A stretch of 43,751 nt of DNA from an uncultured Pelagibacteraceae bacterium (GTDB lineage Bacteria; Pseudomonadota; Alphaproteobacteria; Pelagibacterales; Pelagibacteraceae), in the NCBI GenBank assembly GCA_902564785.1, contig CACFCI010000004.1:1-43751 (forward strand). Reading direction: 5' to 3'. Position numbers and translations under genes: made by a program. Below, one piece after another: positions 9,713-18,990 of the stretch. The notes under the pieces are model-generated. The model ran no database searches, had not been told where the DNA came from, and worked only from the letters and a program-made list of their open reading frames with translations. Each line of letters opens with the position of its first letter. Within the stretch, counting starts at the first letter, position 1.

Positions 9713-10861
9713 ATGTTTTTAAAAGAAATTGATTTTAAAGAATTTAATTTAAAAAAAAACTCATCACTTAAAAAAAAATTAAATAAAATTTTAAATAAAA
9801 AAAATCCTGTTATTGAGTCTTTGAGAAAAAATTACAAAAATAGTTATGATAAAAAATTATTAAGTAAATATAAAAAAATTATTAATTTTAGAGTAATTGG
9901 TATGGGTGGTTCTATACTAGGTACTCAGGCAATATATGATTTTCTTGGACACAAAACAAAAAAGAAATTTGAATTTATCAATAATTTGGATTCAAGTTTA
10001 AAAAATAAAACTAAAAAAAAATATTTAAACTTAATTGTATCTAAATCAGGAAATACGATAGAAACAATTGCAAATGTAAATTTATATGTAAAAAAAAACG
10101 AGCAAAATATTTTTATTACAGAAAATAAGAAAAGCTATTTATTTCTTTTAGCGAATAAGCTTAAATCAGAAATAGTACATCATAATAATTATATAGGCGG
10201 AAGATATTCTGTGTTATCAGAAGTAGGGATGTTACCAGCAGAATTAATGGGTTTGAACGCAAATAATTTCAAAAATTATAACAATTTGATAAAAAATAAA
10301 TATTTTTTAAATAATCTAGTCTCCAATGTTTGCTCAACCTTATATTTAGTAAAAAAAAAAAAATTCAATTCAATTATTATTAACTATGATGAAAAATCAA
10401 ATAATTTGTTTAATTGGTATCAACAATTGATTGCAGAAAGTTTAGGAAAAAAATCTAAAGGTATTTTACCTATAGTTTCATCAATGCCAAAAGATAACCA
10501 CAGTGTTATGCAGTTATTTTTAGATGGTTTTAAAAATAATTTTTTTACATTATTTTACGTCAGAGAAAATAAGTCATTTAAAATTAATAATCAAAAAATT
10601 TTATCTTCTCATTCATATCTAAAAAATAAAAACTTAGATAAAATTATTTATGCACAGAAAAAAGCTACTGAGAATGTATTTAAAAAGCAAAACATACCTT
10701 TTAGAAGTTTTGAAGTTAGAAAAAGAGATGAGAAGACTCTTGGTTCGTTGTTTACTTTTTTTATGTTAGAGACCATTCTATTAGGAAAGGCATTAAATTT
10801 AAACCCTTATGATCAGCCAGCTGTAGAACTTATTAAAAAAGAGACAAAAAAATTATTATAA
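9713..10861 (+). CDS. pgi: Glucose-6-phosphate isomerase
   Basis: It interconverts glucose-6-phosphate and fructose-6-phosphate in the cytoplasm. At 382 residues it is much shorter than the roughly 550-residue E. coli type but keeps the core. Recognisable parts are GMGGSILGTQAI, the phosphate-binding SKSGNTIETI, GGRYSVLSEVGMLP, the KDNHSVMQLF segment with the catalytic His, and the C-terminal YDQPAVELIKKETK with the active-site Lys region. It starts four bases after the lipoprotein gene and its end overlaps convergent rsmD by six bases. A 13-A run (10351-10363) encodes VKKKK and is in frame here. Confidence 0.94.
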   Translation: MFLKEIDFKEFNLKKNSSLKKKLNKILNKKNPVIESLRKNYKNSYDKKLLSKYKKIINFRVIGMGGSILGTQAIYDFLGHKTKKKFEFINNLDSSLKNKTKKKYLNLIVSKSGNTIETIANVNLYVKKNEQNIFITENKKSYLFLLANKLKSEIVHHNNYIGGRYSVLSEVGMLPAELMGLNANNFKNYNNLIKNKYFLNNLVSNVCSTLYLVKKKKFNSIIINYDEKSNNLFNWYQQLIAESLGKKSKGILPIVSSMPKDNHSVMQLFLDGFKNNFFTLFYVRENKSFKINNQKILSSHSYLKNKNLDKIIYAQKKATENVFKKQNIPFRSFEVRKRDEKTLGSLFTFFMLETILLGKALNLNPYDQPAVELIKKETKKLL

Positions 10862-11422
10862 TTTAAAGTTAAAAAAAAATATTTTTGATATTCCATATTT
10901 TTTTTCTTCAAGAATATTTACCCATTCAGGGAATTCTGGATTATCTTTTTTATTTCTATGCAAAATGATTATACCGTTATTATTTAAGACTTTTGCTTCC
11001 TTAAGGTTAATGAGTAATTGTTTTATTTTATTATCTTTATAGGGAGGATCTAGAAAAATAACTTCAAATTTTTTATTTAATTCTGATAACGTGTTAAGAT
11101 TATATATGTCTTTTTCTAATATTTTATATTTTTCAAATAATTTTAAATTTTTTAAATTTTTTTTTAAAATAGATAAGACGTTTTGATAGTTTTCAATAAA
11201 AACAACCCTTTCCGCACCTCTTGATAAACACTCAATTCCAAATGATCCTACACCAGAAAATAAGTCTAAAATATTTGAATTTTCTAATTTAATATCAAAT
11301 TTGTTTGAATGGTTTAATATGTTAAATATAGACTCTTTTGCTAGATCTTTTAATGGTCTAGTTTTAATATCTCTTGGTTCTAAAATTTTTTTTCCTTTAA
11401 AAATTCCAGAAATTATCCTCAT
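10856..11422 (-). CDS. rsmD: 16S rRNA (guanine(966)-N2)-methyltransferase
   Basis: It methylates G966 of 16S rRNA on the small subunit. The 188-residue protein begins MRIISGIFKGKKI, typical of RsmD. It has the SAM-binding motif LDLFSGVGSFGIE near residues 51-63 and the catalytic DPPY motif (VIFLDPPYKD). The start overlaps the purD stop by one base (TAATG), so it is the downstream partner of purD. It is convergent with pgi. Confidence 0.95.
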   Translation of the reverse strand: MRIISGIFKGKKILEPRDIKTRPLKDLAKESIFNILNHSNKFDIKLENSNILDLFSGVGSFGIECLSRGAERVVFIENYQNVLSILKKNLKNLKLFEKYKILEKDIYNLNTLSELNKKFEVIFLDPPYKDNKIKQLLINLKEAKVLNNNGIIILHRNKKDNPEFPEWVNILEEKKYGISKIFFFNFKL

Positions 11423-12684
11423 TACTTAATAACTTTATATCCAATATCTCTTCTATAAAATCCTTCTGACCAATTAAGAGTATTTAAATTTTTTATAATA
11501 TTTTCTTTTGCTTTAGCAAAGCTATCTGAAATAGAAATAAAATTTAGAACTCTCCCTCCAACAGAATACAGTTTATCATCTTTTCTTTCTGTGCCTGCAT
11601 GAAATATATAATCATTTTCTTTTAAATTGATTGTATCTAGATTTTTTATTTCAATGTACTTTTTATATTTATCGGGATAACCATTTGAACAAACAACTAT
11701 GCACAAACTTTTCTGTGATGACCACTTAATATTCACATCATTTAGTTTTTCTTCACAACAAGCTAAAAAAATATCAGAAATATCTGTTCTAAGTCTTGGC
11801 AATATAGTTTGACACTCAGGGTCTCCCATTCTTACATTATACTCTATAAGATATGGTTCGTTATCTACTATCATCAAACCTGTATATAGAAATCCTTTAT
11901 AATTTGTTCCAAACTCTGACAACCCTTGGAGCGTAGGTTTGATAATTTTATTTATTATTTTTTTTTCTAATTCATCATTAATTAATCTTGAGGGTGAATA
12001 TGCTCCCATCCCGCCGGTATTTTTCCCTTTATCACCCTCTAAAACCCTTTTGTGATCTTGAGCTGTATTAAAGCTTTTAAAACACTTACCATCATGGACT
12101 GTAAAATAACTCATTTCTTCGCCATTTAAAAATTCTTCAATTAGTAATTCGTCTGCTTTACCAAATTTTCCATTGAAAATTTCATCAATTGCAATTTCAG
12201 CTTCACTTCTAGTGTTACATATATAAACACCCTTACCAGAGGCTAAATTATCAGCTTTTATTACAGTCGGAAAATTATTTTGATCTAAAAATTTTTTAGC
12301 ATCATTTTTGTTTTTAAATATTCCAAATTTTGCAGTTGGAATATTAAACTTTTCACAAATTTTTTTTGTAAAAATTTTAGATCCTTCAAGTTGAGAAGCT
12401 AGTTTATTCGGACCAAACACTTTTATTTTAAATTTCTCAAGATAATCTACTATTCCGTCTACTAGAGGTTTTTCTGGACCAACAATGATTAAATCAATTT
12501 CATTCTCAATTATAAAGTTTTTAATATTTTCAAAGTCCTCTGGATTTATTTTTATATTTTCTGCAATATTACTTGTGCCTGCATTGCCTGGAAAACAATA
12601 TATTTTATCAATTTTATTGGAATTTTTTATGCTTTGACATAATGCATGCTCTCTTCCTCCGCTTCCTATTATTCCGACTTTCAT
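11422..12684 (-). CDS. purD: Phosphoribosylamine--glycine ligase (GAR synthetase)
   Basis: This ATP-grasp enzyme joins phosphoribosylamine and glycine in the second step of purine synthesis. The 420-residue length is standard. Visible elements are the N-terminal GIIGSGGREHALC, FPGNAGTSNIA, IIVGPEKPLVDG, the ATP-grasp lysine and loop region KADNLASGKGVYI, GGMGAYSPS and the metal-binding VRMGDPECQ. It is divergent from the DUF2093 gene with only 21 bases between the starts, so both promoters must be squeezed into or beyond that gap. It is co-translated with rsmD. Confidence 0.98.
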   Translation of the reverse strand: MKVGIIGSGGREHALCQSIKNSNKIDKIYCFPGNAGTSNIAENIKINPEDFENIKNFIIENEIDLIIVGPEKPLVDGIVDYLEKFKIKVFGPNKLASQLEGSKIFTKKICEKFNIPTAKFGIFKNKNDAKKFLDQNNFPTVIKADNLASGKGVYICNTRSEAEIAIDEIFNGKFGKADELLIEEFLNGEEMSYFTVHDGKCFKSFNTAQDHKRVLEGDKGKNTGGMGAYSPSRLINDELEKKIINKIIKPTLQGLSEFGTNYKGFLYTGLMIVDNEPYLIEYNVRMGDPECQTILPRLRTDISDIFLACCEEKLNDVNIKWSSQKSLCIVVCSNGYPDKYKKYIEIKNLDTINLKENDYIFHAGTERKDDKLYSVGGRVLNFISISDSFAKAKENIIKNLNTLNWSEGFYRRDIGYKVIK

Positions 12685-12705
12685 ATAAAACTATATAAAC
12701 CAAAA

Positions 12706-12900
12706 ATGACAAAAAAATTAGCAAAAATAAAATATTTACCAAATAATTTTCAAATTATAGAGAATGGAGATTTTGTGATATGCGCTGTATCAGGTAAAAA
12801 AATAAATCTAGAAGATTTAACTTATTGGAATGTAGAGTTACAAGAGCCTTATTTCTCTTACAAAGAAGCGTTCATAAAAAAAAATAACGAGGTAAAATAA
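12706..12900 (+). CDS. DUF2093 domain protein
   Basis: A 64-residue protein started at MTKKLAKIKYLP. The frame is open a further 20 codons upstream, but that part would lie antisense inside purD and does not look like the family. The pattern YLPNNFQIIENGDFVICAVSG, then TYWNVELQEPY, fits the small alphaproteobacterial DUF2093 family, which is often encoded beside purD. Function is unknown. It is convergent with the acyltransferase gene and separated from it by four bases. Confidence 0.82.
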   Translation: MTKKLAKIKYLPNNFQIIENGDFVICAVSGKKINLEDLTYWNVELQEPYFSYKEAFIKKNNEVK

Positions 12901-12904
12901 TAAA

Positions 12905-13765
12905 TCATTTCCATCTGCTATGGGACCATATCCATTGCTCTGGCTTACTTATAATCATTTTTTCAAGAACTTCGTTTAACTTTGAAGTTATATTCTCAGT
13001 TGAAGCATCATCTGAAAAATAAATTGGTTTTTGGATAGTAATTTTAAATTTAATATTTTTATATCTTTCAATAAATACTGGAACAATTGGCATTTTATAC
13101 TTTTTTACCAATTGAGCAGGAATAGTGGTTGTTGAAGCCTTATGCTTAAAAAAATTTACTTTAATACCTTCTGAAACTCTTTGATCTATCATTAAGGCGG
13201 TTGAATAATTTTTTTTATAGAATTTAACAATATCTCGAATACCACTGATTCCTTTTTTAATTTGTACTTTACAAATATATTTTTTTCTCATTCTTTCCAT
13301 AATTGTGTTCAGAAACTTATTATTTAACGGTCTATAAATAGCAGCTAGCTTAATACCTGATTTTTCAATTTGCATTGCCATTAATTCAAAATTACTAAAA
13401 TGGCCTGAAACAAAAATTACAGGAGTGTTTAATTTTTTTATTTCATCTAAAATTTCTTGGCCATCTATAGAAATATTTGATTGATTTAAATTATGTCTAA
13501 AATTTTTTAAAAACATATATTCTGAAAAAATTCTTCCATAGTTGTTCCACATTTGTTTATTTATCTTTTTAATTTCATCATTATTTAGTTGAGGTAAGGC
13601 TTTCTTTATATTCTCTCGTATTAATTTATTTGATCTAAATATAGGTCCAACAATTTGAAAAAGTTTACCTCCAATAGCTGAGGATAATTTTAATCTTAGA
13701 AACTTAAATATTAGAAAGAAAAGTGAAATAAAAATAAATTGAAAGAAATAAATTATATTCTTCAT
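12905..13765 (-). CDS. Lipid A biosynthesis acyltransferase (LpxL/HtrB family)
   Basis: It is expected to add a secondary acyl chain to Kdo-lipid IVA at the inner membrane. The 286-residue protein has an N-terminal membrane anchor (about residues 5-25) and the catalytic HX4E motif HFSNFE at 122-127. Further on are YRPLNN, a phosphate- and substrate-contact segment, and the LMIDQR region. It closes the run msbA-waaA-lpxK-acyltransferase, with two bases to lpxK, which supports a role in lipid A synthesis. Which position or chain it acylates cannot be read from the sequence, so I give no symbol. Confidence 0.9.
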   Translation of the reverse strand: MKNIIYFFQFIFISLFFLIFKFLRLKLSSAIGGKLFQIVGPIFRSNKLIRENIKKALPQLNNDEIKKINKQMWNNYGRIFSEYMFLKNFRHNLNQSNISIDGQEILDEIKKLNTPVIFVSGHFSNFELMAMQIEKSGIKLAAIYRPLNNKFLNTIMERMRKKYICKVQIKKGISGIRDIVKFYKKNYSTALMIDQRVSEGIKVNFFKHKASTTTIPAQLVKKYKMPIVPVFIERYKNIKFKITIQKPIYFSDDASTENITSKLNEVLEKMIISKPEQWIWSHSRWK

Positions 13766-13767
13766 AT

Positions 13768-14697
13768 TTAATTTAATAAAATTTTGACTAGTTTTTCTTC
13801 ATCATCCAATTTTAATTCAGATTTAATAAATTTTATACTTTCATGGTATTTTTCGTCTAACCTGTAGTAATCTTTTTCAGTTGTGATTACTTTACAATTA
13901 AGTGTTTTTCCTAAATTTATGATCTTGTCTAAGTCTTTATCTGTAAAATTATAATGATCTGAAAATTCTAAATCTTTGATTATTTTGAATCTATGTTCTT
14001 TCAACATGGAAATAAATGTTTTGTGATTTCCAATTCCAGAAAAGACAAGGTAATTACTATATATATTAAATTCATCTAAATTTTTTGGAATATATTTACT
14101 TTTGTGGATATTTATATTTGGATTTATTTTCAAAACTTTTTTTTCTATTTCAAGAGTATCTTCATTGACACCATTTAAAAATATATTGTTATAATTTTTA
14201 AGCACATTTAAACTCTCCCTCAACGGACCAGATGGAATTGTCATACCATTTCCAATCCAATTGATCGTATTAAAACAAACTAAACTCATGTCATAATTAA
14301 TCGAGTAGTCTTGTAGACCATCATCCAAAATTGCGACTGCATAATTTTCTTTGGCTGCTTGATTTAATGCATCAATTCTTTTATTTGCTACAAAAAGCTT
14401 ACCATAGCTTTTCAAAAGGTTCTGTTCATCAAATTGATTGGTATAAAATTTTTTAACAAAACATGTTTTTATATTTTTTTTCGATAAAATTTCTTTAATT
14501 TTAATTGCAAGGGATGTTTTGCCTGTTCCACCTAGATAAATATTTCCAACGCATATTGTCTTTATATCTTTAATTTTAATTTTACTTTTCGGTTTTAATG
14601 AAACTATTATTTTAAAAAATATTGTTATTGGAATTAAGATATAGGAAAAAAAATTTGGTTCTTGTTTATCCCAAAATTTCGGTTTTTTAAGGTTCAT
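13768..14697 (-). CDS. lpxK: Tetraacyldisaccharide 4'-kinase
   Basis: It phosphorylates the 4' position of the lipid A disaccharide at the inner membrane. The 309-residue protein has FWDKQEPNFFSY at the start, one N-terminal membrane segment (about 20-34), the Walker A GNIYLGGTGKTSLA near 51-64 and LDDGLQDYSI, the expected Asp-rich motif. The DHYNFTDKDL segment and TTEKDYYRL near the end are also family features. It overlaps waaA by 11 bases and precedes the acyltransferase by two bases. Confidence 0.96.
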   Translation of the reverse strand: MNLKKPKFWDKQEPNFFSYILIPITIFFKIIVSLKPKSKIKIKDIKTICVGNIYLGGTGKTSLAIKIKEILSKKNIKTCFVKKFYTNQFDEQNLLKSYGKLFVANKRIDALNQAAKENYAVAILDDGLQDYSINYDMSLVCFNTINWIGNGMTIPSGPLRESLNVLKNYNNIFLNGVNEDTLEIEKKVLKINPNINIHKSKYIPKNLDEFNIYSNYLVFSGIGNHKTFISMLKEHRFKIIKDLEFSDHYNFTDKDLDKIINLGKTLNCKVITTEKDYYRLDEKYHESIKFIKSELKLDDEEKLVKILLN

Positions 14698-15928
14698 TAT
14701 TGATAAATGGTTGTAATTCTTTTAACGTTTTTTCTTGAATTAATCTTCCAATTTTTTTTAATTTTACACCACCTGATGTTTTTTTATTAAATGAAATCAA
14801 AGATGCCAATTGTTTAGGTGATCTAATCTCTTTAGATATATTAAGATTTTTTAGTAATCTAAATATATCTGGAAAATTTTTAATATCAGGTCCATGAAAT
14901 ATCTTTGATCCATATCTTGCTGCCTCAAGAGGGTTTTGACCTCCTTTTTTAGCAATTGTTCCACCCATAAAAACTGAGCTTGAAATTCTAAAGAATTTTT
15001 TAGTCTCACCAAAAGTGTCTACAATATAAATGTCAACGTTATTTAGTGATTTTAATTTAGAACTATGAGTAGCAATTTTTAAATTATATGACTGCATTTG
15101 AGCAATGATTTCATCCACCCTATCTATATGTCTAGGAATTATAATTGTTAAAAGGTTTGGTATTCTTTTTTTTAATTGAATATGGACACTTGCACAAAAT
15201 GTTTCTTCATTTTCATGAGTACTAGCAGCCGTCCATATACAATATTTTTTAAATTGTGAATTAAGATTATCACTAATATTATCTTTTTTATCTTTCGTGT
15301 TTTCAATTAATTTTAAATTACCTAATTCTTTTATTTTTTTTACATTAAAGTTTTTTAAATATTTTTTGGTTTCTTTATTTTGCGGATAAGCAATTTTAAT
15401 TTTACTAAATATATATTTTGCAAAATTATTGAATTTTAACCATCTTTTATAAGATTTTTTAGTAATTCTTGCATTTAATAAGATTAGAGGAATATTTTTT
15501 CTTTTTAAAGTTAGAGTCATAGAAGGCCAAATTTCAGAATCAACAAAAATTGAAACATGAGGTTTCCAATATTTTAAAAATTTGTTTGTTAAAAATGAAT
15601 GATCAATTGGGAAGAATTGATGAATTGTTTTTTTAAATTTATATTTTTTAAAAACCTTTGATGAACTAAGTGTATTTGTTGTAACCAGAATTTGTTTAAT
15701 TGAGGTATTTTTTTCCAACTTATAAATTATAGGAATTAAACTTAATAATTCACCTACACTTGCTCCATGGAACCAAATTAATTTTCCTGCAACTTTTTTT
15801 TTAGAAAATAAACAAAATTTTTCTTTAAATCTTTTGATATCCTCTTTATTTTTTAAAATTCTAATTAATATTATTATGGGTGATAACAATATAATTATAG
15901 AGATGAGTATTTGATAAAGAAAAAACAT
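14687..15928 (-). CDS. waaA: 3-deoxy-D-manno-octulosonic acid transferase (Kdo transferase)
   Basis: It transfers Kdo from CMP-Kdo to lipid IVA on the inner face of the inner membrane. The 413 residues comprise an N-terminal anchor (about 3-23) and HGASVGE at 54-60, where Glu60 is the expected catalytic base. Also present are FVDSEIWPSM, the C-domain ASTHENEE and the GT-B donor-binding GGQNPLEAARYG. Its presence, with lpxK and msbA, indicates that the organism makes a Kdo-lipid A outer membrane. It lies two bases after msbA. Whether it adds one or two Kdo cannot be told. Confidence 0.96.
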   Translation of the reverse strand: MFFLYQILISIIILLSPIIILIRILKNKEDIKRFKEKFCLFSKKKVAGKLIWFHGASVGELLSLIPIIYKLEKNTSIKQILVTTNTLSSSKVFKKYKFKKTIHQFFPIDHSFLTNKFLKYWKPHVSIFVDSEIWPSMTLTLKRKNIPLILLNARITKKSYKRWLKFNNFAKYIFSKIKIAYPQNKETKKYLKNFNVKKIKELGNLKLIENTKDKKDNISDNLNSQFKKYCIWTAASTHENEETFCASVHIQLKKRIPNLLTIIIPRHIDRVDEIIAQMQSYNLKIATHSSKLKSLNNVDIYIVDTFGETKKFFRISSSVFMGGTIAKKGGQNPLEAARYGSKIFHGPDIKNFPDIFRLLKNLNISKEIRSPKQLASLISFNKKTSGGVKLKKIGRLIQEKTLKELQPFINNEP

Positions 15929-15930
15929 AA

Positions 15931-17667
15931 TTATTTTTGAATTTGTTTTTCATAAAAATTTTTATAAATTTTTGATTTAACCAGTAATTCCTCATGTTTT
16001 CCAAAATCTACGACATTACCTGACTGAATAACATAGATATTATCTGAATTTAAAATCGTAGATAGTCTATGTGCAATAACAATTGAAGTTTTATTACTAG
16101 TTAAGATGTTTAGTGCATCTTGTATTTTTTTTTCAGTTTCAGCATCTAATGATGAAGTTGCTTCATCCAATAAAATAATAGGACTTTTTTTTAGCATTGC
16201 TCTCGCAATTGAAATTCTTTGTTTTTCACCTCCTGATAATCTCACACCATCTTCACCGATTAAAGTGTCATATTTGTTAGGTAAATTTTCGATGAAGTCA
16301 TGACAATGAGATAATTTAGCTACTTCAATGATTTCTTCATCTGAAGATTCACTATTTGCATATTTAATATTATTTTTAATTGTATCATCAAATAACGTCG
16401 TTTCCTGACTTACAAGCGAAATTTGTTTTCTTAAAGATTCTAATTTTATTTTATTAATAGACTGATTATCAATTTTAATTTCACCAGATCCAGTATCATA
16501 AAATCTAGGAATTAAATTGAGTATTGTTGATTTACCAGATCCGCTATGGCCTACTAATGAAGTCATTTTTCCACCTTTAAACTCTAAACTTATATTTTTT
16601 AGAACATTGCCTTCTTTAGCTTCATATGCAAATTCGACATTATTAAAATTTATTTTGGCATCAGAAATTTTGATTTCTTTAGCCTCGGGTAGACTATAAA
16701 TCTTATTTTTTGCATCAATAATTGGTAGTATTCTATTAGCAGCAGATAAACCTTGGTTTACAATTACATTTAAAGAAGCAAGAGTTCTCACTGGTTGATA
16801 GGCCAACATCATTGCAGCTAAGAATGAAAAGAAGTTGTTTACATCTATTTCATTTTTTAAAATTAGCTTCCCTGAATAAAATATTAAAATTGCTATCATT
16901 ATCCCTGTAAGTACCTCCATAATTGGAGTTAATCTGACCATTACTAAAGCAATTTTTTTTGTTTTTTCTTTTAATTCATGCAAGTGATTTTCAGCTCTAC
17001 TCATTTCAAATTTTTCTTTTTGAAATATTTTTGTTAATTTATGATTTTTAAATAATTCAACTAAATAAGTAGTTAAAAAACCAGATTTCTCTTGAGCTTC
17101 TGTAGCCACTTTATTCATTCTCTTACCCAAAGTTCTTGCAGAAATACTTGCAAGTGGAATCATGATTATTGCTATCAATGATAGTTTCCAATTTTGATAG
17201 AACATTACAAATAGTAAGCCAATTAAAGTTAAACTATCTTTAAATAAATTTAAAACAGCGTTACTTAACAAATTGGTTATGTGTGAAACATCATAAGTAA
17301 CATTAGATATGAATTTTCCTGAGTGTTTCTGATCAATTATTTGAGTATCTGAATTTATTAGTGAACCCAACATATGAACTTGAAGCGTTTTTTTAATTTC
17401 CTCAGCAACACTAATCATAATTGCTCTTGCCGCATAAAGAGAAATACCTTTAACAGCAAAAGCTAAAATTATACTTAAAGGGATAATAAGTAAAAGAGAT
17501 TGATCTTTTTCAATAAAAATTTTTTTAATAGCAGGGTCTAGAAGCCAAGCTATAGAAGATGTGCTTGCTGCAACTAAAATAGATAATAAAGCGGATAATA
17601 TAATTTTGTTTAGATACTTTTTTGAATAATCTTTATACAGCCTTTTAAATATATTTACTCTATTCAT
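15931..17667 (-). CDS. msbA: Lipid A export ABC transporter, MsbA-type (permease-ATPase)
   Basis: A 578-residue half-transporter that flips lipid A-core or related lipids across the inner membrane as a homodimer. Six membrane segments fill about residues 20-310. The ATPase domain has Walker A GHSGSGKST near 371-379, the Q-loop VSQETTLF, the signature LSGGEKQRISIARAM near 475, Walker B ILLDEATSSLD near 495 and the switch His in IAHRLST. The context (followed by waaA and lpxK) favours MsbA over a multidrug exporter, though sequence alone cannot exclude the latter. It shares one base with the end of ubiA's start region. Confidence 0.92.
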   Translation of the reverse strand: MNRVNIFKRLYKDYSKKYLNKIILSALLSILVAASTSSIAWLLDPAIKKIFIEKDQSLLLIIPLSIILAFAVKGISLYAARAIMISVAEEIKKTLQVHMLGSLINSDTQIIDQKHSGKFISNVTYDVSHITNLLSNAVLNLFKDSLTLIGLLFVMFYQNWKLSLIAIIMIPLASISARTLGKRMNKVATEAQEKSGFLTTYLVELFKNHKLTKIFQKEKFEMSRAENHLHELKEKTKKIALVMVRLTPIMEVLTGIMIAILIFYSGKLILKNEIDVNNFFSFLAAMMLAYQPVRTLASLNVIVNQGLSAANRILPIIDAKNKIYSLPEAKEIKISDAKINFNNVEFAYEAKEGNVLKNISLEFKGGKMTSLVGHSGSGKSTILNLIPRFYDTGSGEIKIDNQSINKIKLESLRKQISLVSQETTLFDDTIKNNIKYANSESSDEEIIEVAKLSHCHDFIENLPNKYDTLIGEDGVRLSGGEKQRISIARAMLKKSPIILLDEATSSLDAETEKKIQDALNILTSNKTSIVIAHRLSTILNSDNIYVIQSGNVVDFGKHEELLVKSKIYKNFYEKQIQK

Positions 17668-18533
17668 TAAAAAATTTTACCAATTAGTATATTTATAAAA
17701 ATTAGTGACCCAAAAAAATTATTACTTTTGAAAATTTTCAAACATTTTGTTGGATTTCTTGAATCAAACACTTTCACTTGGTAGAAAAATATTTGTATAA
17801 TTGGTAGAATCATAAATATATAAAAATAATTATTAAATTTGCTTAAATAACCTGCCAAGTAAATTGAAAAGATTAAAAACAGATAACATAAAAATATAAA
17901 TAATTTTGGGCTATTTTTAAATTTAATAGAGGTTGACTTCAATCCTATTACCTCATCGTCCTTTATGTCTTGATATCCGTAAATTGTGTCATATCCTAGT
18001 GTCCAAAATATGGCTCCAAAATATAAAATTAGGGGTATAACATCAATTTGCCCATTTATTGCTGTCCATCCAAGAATAATTCCATAATTAAAAGTAATCC
18101 CTAAAAATAATTGTGGCCAATAGGTAAATCTTTTCATTAGAGGATAAGTGAAAGCTAGTGGCATTGAAGCTAAAGCTAAAATAATAGTAAATAAATTAAA
18201 ATTTAATAAAACCAACAACGCTAAAAGACATAAAAACAAGGAATAAAAAATTCCAAGTTTAATGGAAACCTTACCTGAAGCAATAGGTCGATTTTTTGTT
18301 CTAAATACTTTTGCGTCAAATTCTTTATCTAAGATATCGTTTACAATGCACCCTGCCGATCTCATTAAAACAGCACCAAAAAAAAATAAAATTAAATATA
18401 AATAATAACTATTCAAACTTTCTTTAAAATCATAAGCTAATGTCAAACCCCATGCGCACGGCCAGAACAACAACATAAAGCCAATAGGTTTTTTTAATCT
18501 TGTTAAATCGATAAAAAGTTTTGCTTGGTTCAT
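17667..18533 (-). CDS. ubiA: 4-hydroxybenzoate polyprenyltransferase
   Basis: This membrane enzyme attaches the polyprenyl tail to 4-hydroxybenzoate in ubiquinone synthesis. The 288 residues have about eight or nine hydrophobic segments. The first diphosphate/Mg motif NDILDKEFD lies at 65-73, followed by RTKNRPIASG, and the second Asp-rich loop YGYQDIKDDEVIGLKSTS follows further on. It is distinct from the heme O synthase encoded later in this window. It heads the minus-strand run that continues into msbA and is divergent from the DUF2721 gene with about 50 bases between. Confidence 0.95.
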   Translation of the reverse strand: MNQAKLFIDLTRLKKPIGFMLLFWPCAWGLTLAYDFKESLNSYYLYLILFFFGAVLMRSAGCIVNDILDKEFDAKVFRTKNRPIASGKVSIKLGIFYSLFLCLLALLVLLNFNLFTIILALASMPLAFTYPLMKRFTYWPQLFLGITFNYGIILGWTAINGQIDVIPLILYFGAIFWTLGYDTIYGYQDIKDDEVIGLKSTSIKFKNSPKLFIFLCYLFLIFSIYLAGYLSKFNNYFYIFMILPIIQIFFYQVKVFDSRNPTKCLKIFKSNNFFGSLIFINILIGKIF

Positions 18534-18585
18534 AATATTTTACTTGTAAATAACAAAGGCTAGTTTCATAATCAAATTGATTCGT

Positions 18586-18990
18586 ATGAATATAGATTAC
18601 ACAGTCACAGCACTAATGTTTCCTGCCATACCATTATTAATGAGTGTTTATAGTAACAGATTTCATTCTCTTAGTATTTTAATTCGTCAGCTTCATGATG
18701 AGCATGTTTATGAAAAACATATACCTCCAGAATGGAAGAAACAGTTCATTAACTTAAGTGGCAGAATAACACTTCTAAGATGGACAATATTATTTGCTGC
18801 ATTTGGATTTTTATTCAATATGCTTACAGTATTTGCTCTTTATTTAGATGAAGTTCTTTTAGCTAGAATAATTTTTGGATCATGTTGTTTATCAATGATT
18901 ATATCTATAATCTTTTTTATCCGAGAAATTCAAATTTCAACAAACGCACTTAAGCTCCATATGTCCGATATGGATGTTGATGTTAATTAG
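18586..18990 (+). CDS. DUF2721 family membrane protein
   Basis: A 134-residue protein when started at MNIDYTV; a TTG three codons earlier is possible. It has an N-terminal membrane segment with FPAIPLLMSVYSNRF, then a soluble helical part with SILIRQLHDEH and RITLLRW, then two C-terminal membrane segments (about 60-82 and 90-112). This layout and the motif FPAxxLLxxxYxNRF agree with the DUF2721 family. Function is unknown. Its end overlaps the convergent quinone oxidoreductase gene by eight bases. Confidence 0.8.
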   Translation: MNIDYTVTALMFPAIPLLMSVYSNRFHSLSILIRQLHDEHVYEKHIPPEWKKQFINLSGRITLLRWTILFAAFGFLFNMLTVFALYLDEVLLARIIFGSCCLSMIISIIFFIREIQISTNALKLHMSDMDVDVN

